From NCBI RefSeq assembly GCF_032854445.1, contig NC_088302.1, forward strand, positions 17,047,338 to 17,111,337: a stretch of DNA of 64,000 nucleotides. The letters are read 5' to 3'. Below, one piece after another: positions 12,001 through 27,000 of this stretch. The notes beneath the pieces were generated by a model. It made no database searches. It was not told the DNA's origin and saw nothing but the letters and a program-made list of their open reading frames with translations. This DNA comes from Liolophura sinensis. Its lineage: Eukaryota > Mollusca > Polyplacophora > Chitonida > Chitonidae. Position numbers and translations under genes: made by a program. Every line of letters starts with the position of its first letter. Within the stretch, counting starts at the first letter, position 1.

Positions 12001-15000
12001 GTTTTATGTCAAATAAATCCTTATTTAGCACTAATTGGTCTTTGAAGTGGTCTTTCCACTACAGAATTTTGTCTTAAAGTTGCAGATTCATAATAAGTAA
12101 GATTTTCCTCACTATGTAGCATTGGTATCAGCCTTATAGGCGCTAAGTCAAATAAAACTGCATTGTGGGGTTACTTAGAAAGAGCCCTGTAGCCCCACCC
12201 ACCACTGACTGCACATAAGAAAAGGGTTTCTGTAGTCAGGTAGGCTACCTCTAACCCACCAAACAGTGAAAGCTTTTATAGCTTTCATGTAAAATAAATC
12301 TTGGACTGTTCTTTCAGGGAATGGCATTATTTGAATTGCACAAGAGCATTAAATAATAAGTATCTTATTATGGTAGTCTACCTGAAGTTAAAACACTGAA
12401 ATGGGAACTGGCCAAGCCGATCTTCCAGAAAGTGCTAAAAGTGGTTTCTTTCACTTTTGCTCTTCACAGCACCAGTTCAGGATAGTTTTTTTTTTTTTTC
12501 GAACAGGAAAAAATGTTCTGTCAGAACATTTGCTGTAGCTTTCTTTCAAACGTTTTGATGTGAAAGGGACCGGATATAAAAAAAACTGTAAATCTTGTAT
12601 TAATCACTTTGAACTGACGGCTGGAAAGTTTACCTGCGATGAATACATCTTGCTTGCAATGGTGGGATGTCCCTACAAAGGATATTAGGGGAACTTTAAA
12701 CACCTATGAGGCAGAGACTTCAAAGCACTATTTAACGTTGATTTGCATCTGGTGCACAAGTTTCACTGCCAAAAATCTATGTCCTTGGTTCTTTTTTTTT
12801 TTATCAGTTTGCTTTTTGTCTAAAAATAGTGTTTCACACCACACTTAAACAAGACATATAACAGGCATGGTATAAGTGAAATATTCTTGAGTACATAAAT
12901 CACCAATCAAAGAAATAAATATAACAGGCAGCAATAGCTCTCAAACATCAAGTATCAGATGATTCAAATTGTTTGCATTTAATCGCTGTTTACTTAACTT
13001 TATGAGGCTTGTCCATATCTTTTTGAGGCCAGCTGAAAAATGGCCAAAATTCGTATATCTAACATCAAAAGATTTTAAAATGAGGTAAAGCCATTGAATT
13101 GAAAAATAGCAGAGTTCCATGTAAATATAAAAAAATGTTTGCTCTTGGCCTTAGCAGCTACCCAATTTTGATGGGTATTTCGTTAAGGACCTCTTCAGTG
13201 GAATGTTTGTTTGACTGTTGGCCTCAGTGTCGAGAGACTTTGGTTCAAACCCATATTAAACACTTTAAAAATGATACTTGTTGCTGCCTCGCTTGGCGCT
13301 CTCCGCTGAGAAGTTAGATCAAGGAAACAGGACTGGTTGGCCCCAGTATCAGTAGAGTGTGACTGGGTGGGGTGTCATGTCTGGTGTGTTCCGCATGATA
13401 TTTCAGTGGTAGCAGCACTTTGGCGCCACAAGAAGACACAGCGCTTACACACATGCCGAATGACCCCTCATTGTCATGTGATTGAAAAAATTTTAAAAGA
13501 AAAGACAACACAGACTAAATGTATATATTTGCGTCGATAAAATTTCACACAGGAAGCTCATAAAGCATAATTCTTTGTTTTTATGATGTTTCACAACTGG
13601 GATATAGCAGTTCAAAGTAAGCAGAATTGAGTTATCTGTTCTTATCAGTCAAATGCGAGTCACTCAGACCCTGTGCGTAGGGTACTAGTGATGCGATATC
13701 ATTTATATGGTTGCGTTAATATGTATCACATGGCCTTGTAAGAATTCTAGATTAGATATTGATTTATTGAGATAAAAAGCACATCAGAAGAAAAAAAAGA
13801 TTGTTGCTATTTATGTCAATGTCCAGCCCTCTTCCTGAATAACTGTATTATTTGTTTTCTTGTCTTTTAAGTATGACGTAAAACGCAAGCACTCATTCAT
13901 ATTCTCGTTTGACTGACTGACCCTTTCTCCAGAACCAAAAAAAAAAACCCATATGTTTATATCTTATGAAATGCAATAGTCCAAGTGCTTGGATAGTGCA
14001 ATTGAATTTGTCTTTAAGTTATTGTTAGCATTTCAAAATGTGTGAAAAATTTTGTCATACAAAGTACACAGCTGTGCCATAATTTGATGAGACTTCAGTT
14101 GAGGAAGCGTATATCCTGGGTGTGTGGAGATTGCTGCATGTATACTAGTGGTAAATCACAGGTGTTCATGGCAGGACACTTCTTCTGTACACAAGTCAGG
14201 GTGACAGCTTTATTGTGGGTGGTCATAGCTCTGTATCTCCTGTCTACAGAATGTTGCATTACCTCTTCACCCAATTTAGGCCTAAAGAGCTGTATTCAGG
14301 TCAGAATAGCCCGGCATTGTAATCCTAACAGCTGGGAGCACTAAAAGCACTGCCCGAATTCCTCAACCTTTTTGTGTATAAAAGAACATCTACCAGAATG
14401 GTTCTTTACCTTTTTACCTTGATTTTGGAGACAAAAGCTATATTGGTTGGGTTGGCCAATTTCAGGGCTTCACAAAAACATGTAAATTTATCTGTCTGCA
14501 CAGAATAATGCCCTCAGAACATGCTTGAATAAACATTTTGCAAACATGTAAAAATGTTGAAGGATTGCGATTGTAGCTTGCCTTGGTAATGAAGAAGGGT
14601 TGAATAAAATTTTCCATGACAGATCTGTATTAAAATACCTCGGTGAAAAAGTCCTGAATTCAGTGTTCCACTTACGGGTAGTAACATTTTACTTGGCTTG
14701 ATTACAGATATGATAAAATTTATACAAGTGCTTGGGATGTTTTGGATGGTTGTGACAAACAATCCACTGGATAATTCATCTTTTATTCTACATCAAGGAG
14801 CAGACCCATCAACGATTCCCAGCAGTTTTCTTGAATGCTGTGTGTTATCACATGGATCAGTGTAAGGGTCTAAGTTCAAAGTAAGAACTTTCAAGAAGCT
14901 GGGCCTAATTGTTTCCTTGGAGTACAGCCTGTTTTTGGAAGGTTGTCAAATGTAAAGTGCGGAGGCTGTACTTGAAGCACTTGTGTCCACCACAATTACT

Positions 15001-18000
15001 GGGTCAGTAGGCCTTCACCCAGACTGGCTTTTGAGTATTGCTGTGCATCACATTTCGTTCTATTCATTTCTAGGTACTCATTTTGTCCAGATGAGTGGTC
15101 TATGACAAAATCAACTAAGAAAGACTAAATATTGTTTAATTGATTGATTTAGCTCTCCTTAAACATTTTTGTTTCATGCTTTTGCATTTTGGGTCCATTA
15201 AACCTTCGATCCATTTCTCTTTCATCTCGATATCATGACTCCTCCAAATACATTGTTCAATTTTCATTGTTTTTGAGTATGTTAACAACATATGTTTAAT
15301 GTAAATCATAAAAAAAAACAGGTTTTTTTTGGTTAAACTAAAATTTGTTGAAAGTAACAAGTCGAAAAACTTTTCTTCACATCATTGACACCTGAAATTA
15401 TACTTTCCATTGTTGCTTGTTTTTTGGTGTTCTTTCACTTTAAACTATTCTTGGCCTTTATGATATAGATTGTGTCAATACTTGGACACCATATGTATCA
15501 TAAAGGCCAAGAATAGCTTAAAGTATATGGTGTCCAAGTATTGACACCATAAATATGTCATGGACTGTGAACTGGAATTAAGTATGAAAAATGTGCAGCT
15601 TCTTCTTAGTCATTGTAATGTCAGAGTTAATGCATGGGTAATTGTGTGCAAGGTTACCCTGCCGGGTGGATGAACTGCCAAAATGACGCCCATTGAGTGT
15701 TAATATCACCTCTCACAATAGACCTCTGGGGGGAGAGGTAGAATCAGACTGGCAGCACACCATTTCGTCATGCAATAAATCTGTGCCATGGGGATGTTTT
15801 TCTAGTGATTAAATCACTTGATTTGTCATGTTTTCTTCTTGTCCCATGGCAGAGTACAATGCAGGAGGAAGAAGGCCTGTCAACAGGTTGCCAGTTGTCA
15901 TCAGTGCTACCAGGCAAAATAACAGAGACAGGTTTACTGGCATATCATAAACGAACCTCTCATCTCAGACATGACTATCTTGAGTCACACTTTTTACCAT
16001 AACATCCTGTTTTCCTAGGGGAAGAATATACATTTTTTCAGGTGAACTGGCCTGTTGTGAGAACAAACTCTTTCTTTTAACTTGACCTGATGAGGCATGG
16101 ATGGAAAAATTTGGGAAGTTTATTCAGGTTGGCTGAAAAGCAGCTGTGTCCAGGCTGAAAGAAGACTTTTAGTGTCCTGTTGACTTGCCCGCTGGCAGAC
16201 ACAACTGTACTGTGTAATGCACACGAACTAAGGTTGACATGGTCCGAAATTATTGTTTGGGAAATACTTCAAATGTAGCTGCCACTAGAAAGCCCTTAAG
16301 TTTTTCAAAGTATGCTAATGTCAACTGACTACCTCAGCCCTCAGATTGATAATAGTGAAGCTGAATGGACAGGATTTCTGCTTGGCTGCCCTTCCTCTCA
16401 CGGTGGACGTAGACAACCCTGCCTGGGACACATTTTACCTTTATATCATCCACACATAATGTAAATAATTCCCCAGTGAAAGACCCCATGTGTAGACAGC
16501 TGAAACTGTTTTTTGTCTTGTTATGGAATTCCGTTTTCTGAATTCCTTTTTGAAATTGTCGAAGATAAATGTTAAATAACTTGTAGACAAAGACTGATTT
16601 TAGGTAGGATCTTTCTTTCCTTTTATACTTTCTTTTTCTTCAGTTTATAGTTTTTCACAGGACTAATGTTTAGTGCTAGCTATACCTAGTAAGAGGATGA
16701 TAGTAATTTGCCCACAGAGTACTTAATGTATGTGTGTTTTGCATTTTTTTTTCTTCTTCTTTTTTTTTTTTATGTAATTTATTTCCGCCAAGTATATTAC
16801 TTTAAGGATGAGAATTTTTGCAAAGTAGAAATAAAATCCTGAATAAATATTTACTTATTTGATTGGTGTTTTACGCCGTACCCTAGTATATTTCACTTAT
16901 ACGACAGCGGCCAGCATTATGGTGGGAGGAAACAGGGCAGAGCCCTGGGGAAAGCCACGACCATCTGCAGGTTGCTGGCAGGCCTTCCAATGTATGGCTG
17001 GAGAGGACCTTCATAAATAACTAAATAAACAATATAAATAAATAAATAATGATTTCAAAATCTTTCTGTTATTATATCAGATGATGATGCTTTTTTTCTG
17101 TTCTCCTTTCAAAAGTCATATACATTTGATTGTGTCAAGGTTTCATCTACTGAATAGCTAGATTTTTATTGGTCCTAAACAACTAACCACTGAATAGCAT
17201 GTCCAGCAATATTCCCAGAAAGTAGCGTGTTATTCACATTATAATGTCTGTATTTTTATCATCACTCTTTCAGAACCAGTATGAGAAACATAAAGAAGTG
17301 GTTGCAGCTCAGGGTGTGAAGTTGATTGCCAAAGATTTGGAGAAGGCTCTTGCCGGTTTACCCCTTTATGTAGCTCATGATTCTGATGAAGTGGAGTTCT
17401 ACAAGGTACAGTCATTCGTACACTCATGCTCTGAAGTTCTGACCCTCTTTACTGTGGGCATTGTACAAGCAATGCTACAAGAACTTGGGGAAAAAGTTGT
17501 CATCTTATTTTAAAGTCTTCTCTTAAACTGGTGCAGATCTTTGACAACAAGCAGTGTCTTTATCACTTGTGTTGTGGATAAGTTCATCAGCTGTCATCCA
17601 TAATGTAGTATGAGTGAAATATTGCAGGTGCTGTGCAAGGGATTCCATTGCATTGTATCATTACTCTCCTATTCAGGATCATATCTTAAACCATTTTAAC
17701 TCTGCAAAACGTTTGGGCTCTCAAGATGTTAGACCCTCAAACTCACATGCTGTATTTAATTAATATGATCATTTACCGATGAAAAAATGAGTTTTCATAC
17801 AAATTCGTTTCATTCGGGGAGGTGTACAGTAACCTTGAAAGTTTGGGATCAGAACCTTATTTTTTTTCTAGTTATTGCCCTGCTGGGCTGCATGCTTTAA
17901 CCTTTGATAGGGGGGTGTGCTTCGTCGGCTTGGCGCAGTGGCTTGGGGTCCTCTCACCAATGCAGTCCTTGTGAGTCCAGCTCATGCTGGCTTCCTCTCT

Positions 18001-21000
18001 GGCTGGAAGTGAGAAGGCCTGCCAGCATCCTGCCGATGCTATATTCCACCATAATGCAGGCCACTGTTATATAAGTGAAATATTCTTAAGTACGTCGTTA
18101 AACACCAATCACATGAATAAACTAACCTTTGTTCACTGGTCTGTGTATTGTATCTTGCAGGCTGAGGTATCACGTGTGTTCAAGGATGTCCTCAGTTCCA
18201 TCAAGCTCCAGGAGAGAGGTGTGTTTGTCCAGGCATCCACACTTGGCTCTCTCGAGGCTCTGTTGGAATTCCTCAGGACATCAAAGATTCCTGTAAGTTA
18301 TTTATATACATTTGTCTGAACATTTTACTCAAGCTTGCTGGCCAAGTTGTATAATGCGTTTCCCCAGGAGACAGCTAGCCCTTGACTAGCAGGGCCTTCA
18401 GTTTGAAACCAAAATGGTTTGGCTGAAAATCGTGTGAAATTTTCAACAATAAAGCATATAGCCCCAATCAAGCCAGCCAAGGCTAGTCTTCCCTTTGAGT
18501 GATTCTGGAAAATGACGACATTGTGATTTGTAAACTGGAGTCCTTGAAAATGCTGTAAAATCTTGTAAATTTTATGCAAAAGAAAGTGTCTAATGAATGT
18601 ATTATTGTTAACAGACAAAAAGACTGAACATATCTTGAAAACTAGAATACAGTGATGGTGAGAATATTATTGGTGTCACGTGTACTGATCTTGTCTCGTA
18701 TCTTTTTTCAATACTGGTGAATAGATAGAAAACTTAAAAAAAGGGCCTTGTCTATTTTTTATTTCTATTAAATGAATGGATTAAATGATTGTGCGTTGCC
18801 ATATTTTTTTGTGCGTGGCCATATTGATATGTGTGCTAATTTGTCCATTATTGATATCTGCTAATTTGTCCATTATTGATACCTGCTAATTTGTCCATTA
18901 TTGATACCTGCTAATTTGTTCACTATTGATATCTCTGCTAATTTGTCCAATACTGGTATCTCTGCTAATTTGTCCAATACTGGTATCTCTGCTACTTTGT
19001 CCTGTATTGATATCTGTGATAATTTGTTCCTCTTGCAGTATGCTGGTATAGGAATTGGTCCAGTTCACAAGAAGGATATAATGAAAGCATCTATAATGTT
19101 GGAACATGATAACCAGTAAGTAGCTTTCCTCTTATATAATGTTTTCCTTGTATACAATATTTCCTCTTATACGTGTAGAGTGTTTCCTCTTATACAATGT
19201 TTCCTATCATATCATGTTTTTTTCTTATACCAGTACAGTGTTTCCTCTTATATAATGTTTCCTATTATACAATGTTTCCTGTTATTAGTCTGCCTTGTAT
19301 ATAATACACAGGTGTAGCTTAGGTCCTACCTTGACCGTCAGCATCCAATAATAGAGAAAGCAATGTTAAAGGAAATGTTAGGGGTGGTATTGAGCTCAGG
19401 GTTTGCACACATGTAGAGCACAATAGCACGAGGGAAATATTTCATTGTTGATTGGATGTGTGCATATTAAGTACCATAAATTACTAAATTCCTGACTTAG
19501 TGTAGTGTGTAGAAGAATCAGTGTTAGACAAAATATAAGGGTTGGTATCTTAAAAAGTGTTAACTTGGTTGGCGTGACGTTTTACATGTATGTAAAGCAC
19601 AATGACTCAAGGGGGATGTTCCATTGCTGGTGCTCTTATTAATGACATATTAATGACCGTAAATGACGAAACTCACACTTTCAGTTCATTATGCATTGAG
19701 CTGAGGTGTCGCATCCGTGTGTCTCACACAGGCGAGCTCTTTGGTAGTTTCGCTACTAGTTCAAAGTATAACGTTTCCTCTTATAGAGTGTTTCCTTTTT
19801 CTTCTGGCCCTGGCTCATAACCACTTGGCACACAAGGTGCAGGTTCAATCCCAGCCCTGGACAAGGAATTTTTAATGTGGCCTGGGTGACAATAAGTGGT
19901 CGATGATGTTTGTGTTTGCACAGGTTAATATTCATTAAGGACCACTTCAGATTACCACAGGTTTACCATAACAGACAAATTCTAGAGTATGGCATAAAAC
20001 ACCAATCAAAGAATAAAATAAATAATTCCACCTATTTAGCTACACTATAAATAAAAGTTCAGGCATAAGGAGACACCATTGTTATATGTAGTCACACCGT
20101 ATGTGTTTTGTTTTTTTTTTCTTTTTATTTATTTATTTATTTATTTATTTTTTTCACATGATAATGGATTTCTATAGATCTGTGTTGACATTGAGATATG
20201 GGTGCTACAAGGAAATAAATTGGTGTAATTTCACTAAAAAAGAATGTGAATGTGATGTTAAATTCCAACCAAAAGCAGTAAGTAAAAGTAGAACTCAGTC
20301 ATTGATATAAACTGGTTTGCTTACAATGTTTCACCTGATAGTATTTCATACTGATCTCACTCAGAGGGTCTGATTCCCATAGTCAATCTGAGATGGACTT
20401 TTGCCCGGATACCTGTAATTGAACAAGCTTATTGAGATTGTTGGATGTAACTTAGAATGCTGTTTTAGAAGCAGTACTGTTACTGATTTTTATAGAATTA
20501 ACTGGGGCCTCGATGGCTCAGTTGGTTAGCGCGCTAGCGCAGCGTGATGACCCAGGAGCCTCTCACCAATGCGGTCACTGTGAGTTCAAGCCCAGCTCTT
20601 GCTGGCTTCCTCTCTGGCTGTACATGGGAAGGTCTTTCAGCAACCTGCAGATGGTCGTGGGTTTCCCCCGGGCTCTGCCTGGTTTCCTCTCACCATAATG
20701 CTGACCGCCGTCGAATAAGTGAAATATTCTTGAGTACAGCGTAAAACACCAATCAAATAAATAAACAAATATAGAATTCACCAGAATTTCTGTATTCCTA
20801 GTAAATTATTTTTCGAGGGGATGAGGGGGAGTTGAGATTCTCCTGTTTTAGAGCCTTTCAGTATGAATTCAAGTTTAAAGAAATCTTCATTCTTTGGGTT
20901 CATTTTTAAGCTTATATGTTTTTAAACTCCCTGTGGGATATTTATCAATGCATATATGCATTTGGTGTAGTGTTGTCTTTCTTCTTAAGTTCTAGCCTTT

Positions 21001-24000
21001 TGTCATCAACTTGAGCTCACAAGACGAGAGACTGCCACAGGAAATGTGTGTGTAGACTGCGACGGTATTCTTAAGTGGACTATTGGAATTATAATCCTTT
21101 CTGTTTTTTCTTTTGTGTTTAGTGCTTTGCTGTTCATATTGCGACAAATCTTCCATTGAGTCTGTTCTTTTGAGGTGTTGTTTTACCACCAAGGTCGTCA
21201 GTATGTCACTGTCCGCTGACACACATCCTCCACATTAAACTTTCCTTCTGTATATAATTTCATATACTTCAAAGGATAGTGTTCTCTGATACAGATGTTC
21301 GCATTTACATTGACATAAGATAAACTGTATCAGTATTCTTATGTCTGATTATGAAAAAAGATTAGGGTTAATGAATGTATTACTTTTGATAATGACACCT
21401 CTTGGGGTCAGATGGAGGTCAACATCTTGCTGATGTAAATTAGTATCATCAGCCTGTTTAGCGTAGGTAGGTAATGCGATCGCAGTGTATTAGAGAATGG
21501 TAAATAAGTGTATTGTATTGAATGTTGACATGAGGTCAAAGATCAGGTCAGCCCTGTGGCTGGTGTGTGTGTTAACCAGGGCTTAAATGAGCCCTAATGA
21601 TAACCAGGTAAGGTGAGGCACAAACAAACCTTATCTAATTTGGTGTCAGGAGGGGGGTGTGCATGAAGCTGCGTACATTGACAAACAAGGGGATAACATT
21701 GATCAGGTAGCTATTATGTGGCTTCAGCTACAGATATGTTGATGTGGATGAGAGGTGGACACCCCGGATGTGGGATGGTGACAGGATATTAATGCCAGTA
21801 AAATTTTTAACATTGTCTTAAGTTTGTATTGAGTCTTAGTATTTTTTTTCTGTGCCTAGACCTGAATGATACTATCATCAATCCTCCATTGCCCTGAAGT
21901 TTGAAACAAATTGACATTATTAGTCAGCAACTTCTTTTTTTTTTTTTGGCATTTCTTAAAGCATAGAATTGGTTTTTAGTCAGATTTTAGAAGAACTGAG
22001 TTTTGAGTCTGGTGTATTTCATACATTTGGGTATAATTCCAAACTATTCAGCAGTACCTATTTCTCTTCCTGTGTAGTCAAAAAAAAACAAAAAAACTTC
22101 TATTACTCATGAGAAACATGCATCTGTTATCCTGCTTACATAGATGGTTGGAGAAATGTTTATATGTCTTCACCAGTTTTCAAAACAGAACATAAGAAAA
22201 ACACGGAACTGTTTACAGTTGGCCTAACCCATGTCCCACTCCTAGCTCAAAAGCCTGATTCCCTCACAACACTTCTACTGTAATTCTAGCCCAGGATGTT
22301 TACACCTTTCCTCAGGTGAGGTTTGCCTGGCAGGGACAGGCTGGTCAAATGGTAGGCAAGGGGAGGAGGTAGGGGATGCAGAGTACAGAATCATAACAGA
22401 CAAGGGACGGGTCAGAAAACAAGAGTTTCACAAGTACACATCATATACATACTCTTGGCAGCCTTGATCACATATATACTCTTGATAATCATGATCGTAT
22501 CCAATGTATACATACTCTTGATAGTCTTGATCATATACATGTATGAACTCTTGATAACTGTGATCGTACACATTGTGTACATAGTCCTGATATCTTGATC
22601 ATATACATGTATGGTGGGAAGGCCTGGCAGCAACCTGCAAATTGTCGTGGGTTTCCCCCGGGCTCTGCCCAGTTTCCTCCCACCATAATGCTGACCACCG
22701 TCGTATAAGTGAAATATTCTTGAGTACGGCATAAAGTACCAATCAAAAAAATAAATAAATATACATGTATGAACTCTAATAACCATGATCTTACACCTTG
22801 TGTACATACTCAGTAGTGTTGATCATATACAAGTATGTACTCTTGATAATCGTGATGGTAAACATTGTGTGCATACTCTTGATAGTCTCGATCATATACA
22901 TGTATGAACTCTTCATAACCGTGATCGCACACATTGTAGACGTGATCCTGTATACATACTCTTGGCTGTCCTGATCATATACAAGTACCTGTATGTACTC
23001 TTGATAATCATGATCTGACAAATTGTGTACATACTCTTGATAGTCTTGATCATGTACAAGTATGTACTCGTGATAATCATGGTCATACACATTGTATACA
23101 TGATCCAGTATACATACTCTTGGTTGTCTTGATCATGTACAAGTATGTACTCTTTATAATTGTGATCGTTCACATTGTATACATACTCTTGATAGTCTTG
23201 ATCATATACAAGTATGCACTTGTGATAATCATGGTTGTACACATTGTATACATGATCCAGTATACATACTCTTGGTTGTCTTGAGCATGTACAAGTATGT
23301 ACTCTTTATAATTGTGATCGTTCACATTGTATACATACTCTTGATAGTCTTGATCATATACAAGTATGTACTCGTGATAATCATGGTCGTACACATTGTA
23401 TACATGATCCAGTATACATACTCTTGGTTGTCTTGATCATGTACAAGTATGTACTCTTTATAATTGTGATCGTTCACATTGTATACATACTCTTGATAGT
23501 CTTGATCATATACAAGTATGTACTTGTGATAATCATGGTTGTACACATTGTATACATGATCCAGTATTCATACTCTTGGTTGTCTTGATCATGTACAAGT
23601 ATGTACTCTTTATAATTGTGATCGTTCACATTGTATACATACTCTTGATAGTCTTGATCATATACAAGTATGTACTTGTGATAATCATGGTTGTACACAT
23701 TGTATACATGATCCAGTATACATACTCTTGGTTGTCTTGAGCATGTACAAGTATGTACTCTTTATAATTTTGATCGTTCACATTGTATACATACTCTTGA
23801 TAGTCTTGATTATATACAAGTATGCACTTTCTATAATTTTGATCGTACACACGGTATACATGATCCTGTATACATAGTCTTGGTTGTCTTGATCATATAC
23901 AAGTATGTACTTTTTATAATTGTGATCGTACACACTGTATACATGATCCTGTATACATAGTCTTGGTTGTCTTGATCATACACATGTACCTACTCTAGAT

Positions 24001-27000
24001 AATCGTGATCGATTATTTCACAGAAATATAGTTCCTTAAATGAATGCATGGATAATTATGGCTTAATGCCACATCAGCAATATTTTTAGCCGTCATTAAA
24101 CCAGGAATCAGTGTGGTTTTCTGTATTGTATGAAAAAGGAAATGTCTAGAAACAGAAAAAAAGAAAGACGTTTTTGAAGTCACCTAAAGGAACAAACAGA
24201 TTTTTTTTACATGCGTTCAGGTATCAAATATATGTGAAGAGTTTTGGTGCAAAAGCAGATGAATGCCATAATAGCCCATTCATGCCAGTTCATGAAAATA
24301 ATTAAATTCATGACATTTTTAACTTCATATGCCATCATTCCTGAAAGGACACAGGAAAAGGTAAATATCAAACTTAATTTGATTCAAAATGAAAAAATGA
24401 ATGGTTTTTGTGTGCTTTTGCACCTGATCTCTTCACATGTACGTATGATAAATTTAGAGGAAACTCGTGTCTGAGTGAATTGTTGTTGTAGTTTACACCA
24501 CTGTTCGTCATTCAAAGATATCACCATTCATGAAGTCATGCAGGCAGAGCCAGACTTCATGCTATATACTTGCCTCTCCTCTGTAGGGTAAATTACAGTT
24601 TGGGTGGAAGGACAGGAAATTACCTGCAGACTCAATTACCCTGCTTCCTGTTTTCTCCCTCATGCACGAACCCAACGCCCCAAACCGCTATACTGTATCA
24701 AGCCTGGAATGTGTGTTTCAGTGTGACTCCTGATGCAAATCTACATTCGCACATTGTGAACACAGGTTTTGCTGCTTACATACTGTTTTTCACTTGTTTT
24801 TCCCTGAGCATCCTAGACCTTTAGTGTTTCCTTTTTGTTGATTTACTGGTAGACAAAACATACCCTGCCCTAAATGGCCATAAATTTCATCCACGATTAA
24901 CTTGATTTTAATATTATTCCTGATTCTGAGAGTTCTGTTGATTTTAGAAATTGTTTTGAGATTTGCGTGGAAGGTGGGATGATATTATACTGGAAAATTG
25001 TATGTTTCTGAACCAAAAATAATATTTTGTGACATTTATTTGCCTCTAAAAATGCACAAAATTTTAGGTCATATAGAATAATTGTTCAATTTTTTTGCAG
25101 TGAAAGTGCATCTTTCAGTATGATTTGTACACCATTTCAATTTGGTTTAGGAGACAAAACCACCTTGGTTGGATTGGCCAACTTCAGGGCTTATCAGAAA
25201 GTATTCATTTTATCAATAATGCCCTCAAAATAGGCTTGAACAAACAACTTGCAAACATGCAGAAATCTCGAAGAATCACAGTACAAACGATTGACTTCTC
25301 ATTTTTAGGGCTATTTACTTAAAAGTACAAGTATTTTAGCTTAAAGATGTAGACGTGTTAATTTATTCCTGAGTCCCCTTTGCTTGTAATTATGATGAAG
25401 AATAATGGTGCAGGAAAATGTGTCAGATTACTGTGGAGTATTTCAGCGTGGAGAAAACATGAAGCTTACATGTTCAGATGAAAGAGTGCGAAAAAGGCAC
25501 TTGAACATAATTTTTGTACAATGGGTATTTGGGACCATCTCTTGGTATACATTATCTTTACATAATAGTGGTATGAAACAACATGTATTAATGAATGCGT
25601 GTATATTTGCACGTGCATTAATCAGCTCACAAATGTGTTCAACATGGATTTCGATCATACATGCACATGTATTCATATCTGTAATGTATTCATAATATAT
25701 TATATTATGAATACATAATATTATAAATATGATCATAATCCAGACATGCATTACATCCTTAATTTAGAACATTATTATGCAAAGACGATATGTACCAAGA
25801 AATGGTCCCAAATACCAGTCATACACAAATATTTTCAAATAACTATTTCTCCTGAAAGGATAATAAAAAAGATAAAATAAAGTAAAATACCATACTTGGA
25901 AATAAGTTTTCATTACACATTTTCGTCTGATTTTAGCATCATTTTTATGTTTTCTTCTTTAGTCTTGGGTTTAGCATGTACAATGTAGGTCTACATACAT
26001 TATTTCCGTTAAAGTTCAGCATTTTTCAAGTGGTACAGTTTACTTGAGCGTGAAATGTCCTTAAAGACTTTTGGGTGAAGATTAATTTCATACCAGAAAA
26101 ACTTAATAAAAAATGTCGTTTTAAGGCCTTAATGTTGTTTTGACAGTACATTTTTTACATACCAAACTTAAGGTGAAATACAATATATGTTGATGTGTAT
26201 AGCGACAGGTAAATTTATTGTAGTTACGTTCAAGGTTAGAGGTATTTCTTCAGGGTTGGGTTGCACTTTTTTCCACATCAACCTGTTTATAACTGGCTGG
26301 TTATACACCTTTTGTTTAGCACATGCTGTCCATTTTTGAAAGTTATTTGGTATTGCAGGTTTTGTCTTTACCATTGTTTAGTATTTGGTTGAAACTAGTA
26401 TCAAGATTTAATTCCGACTTGATTTTACTTCTCTTTAAAACAACTGGCCCAAGAATACGCAGTGATATTTAAGCTATAGTGTAGGCTAAGAATCTTTTAA
26501 GAGTGAAATATTCTTGAATATGGCATACAACTCCAATCAAATAAATAAGAATCTTTAGGAAGTTGCGGAGAGACCTGGATAAATATATGTATACCTTAAC
26601 GAGTGTGTTGAACTTTGATGTAATGTATTATGTTTTGCACCCTCAGTATTTGTCCAGTCATGAAGTGACTGCGATCAAGTGTTGTGGTTTGACGCCGGCA
26701 CAAGTTTAAGTTTGAAGTTGATCCTGGTCCCTGTCTGGAGTCATTTCTGCCCTGGTGTCACAACAGGTGCTTGCCATCCATCACAAACTTTTGAAATTGG
26801 GTCTCCGTGACTGCCAGATACGATTACAGGGAATGATGTATGGCAGCTCGTTTGACTGCCATCACTGCTTCTGTGTGAAACTGCACCACTCGTTTTAACC
26901 AATTGAGACGTTTTTTGAAATGTGATTAGCACTTTTGTTACATTGTAAAGATCTGTTACAGTTTACACCTTTGATTTCCTCTGCAAGAAACTCAGAAAAT

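Noticed and set aside
22791-23850. Series of 74-109 codon minus-strand ORFs
   Set aside because: They recur every 152 bp because of the minisatellite, in shifting frames, and overlap one another.
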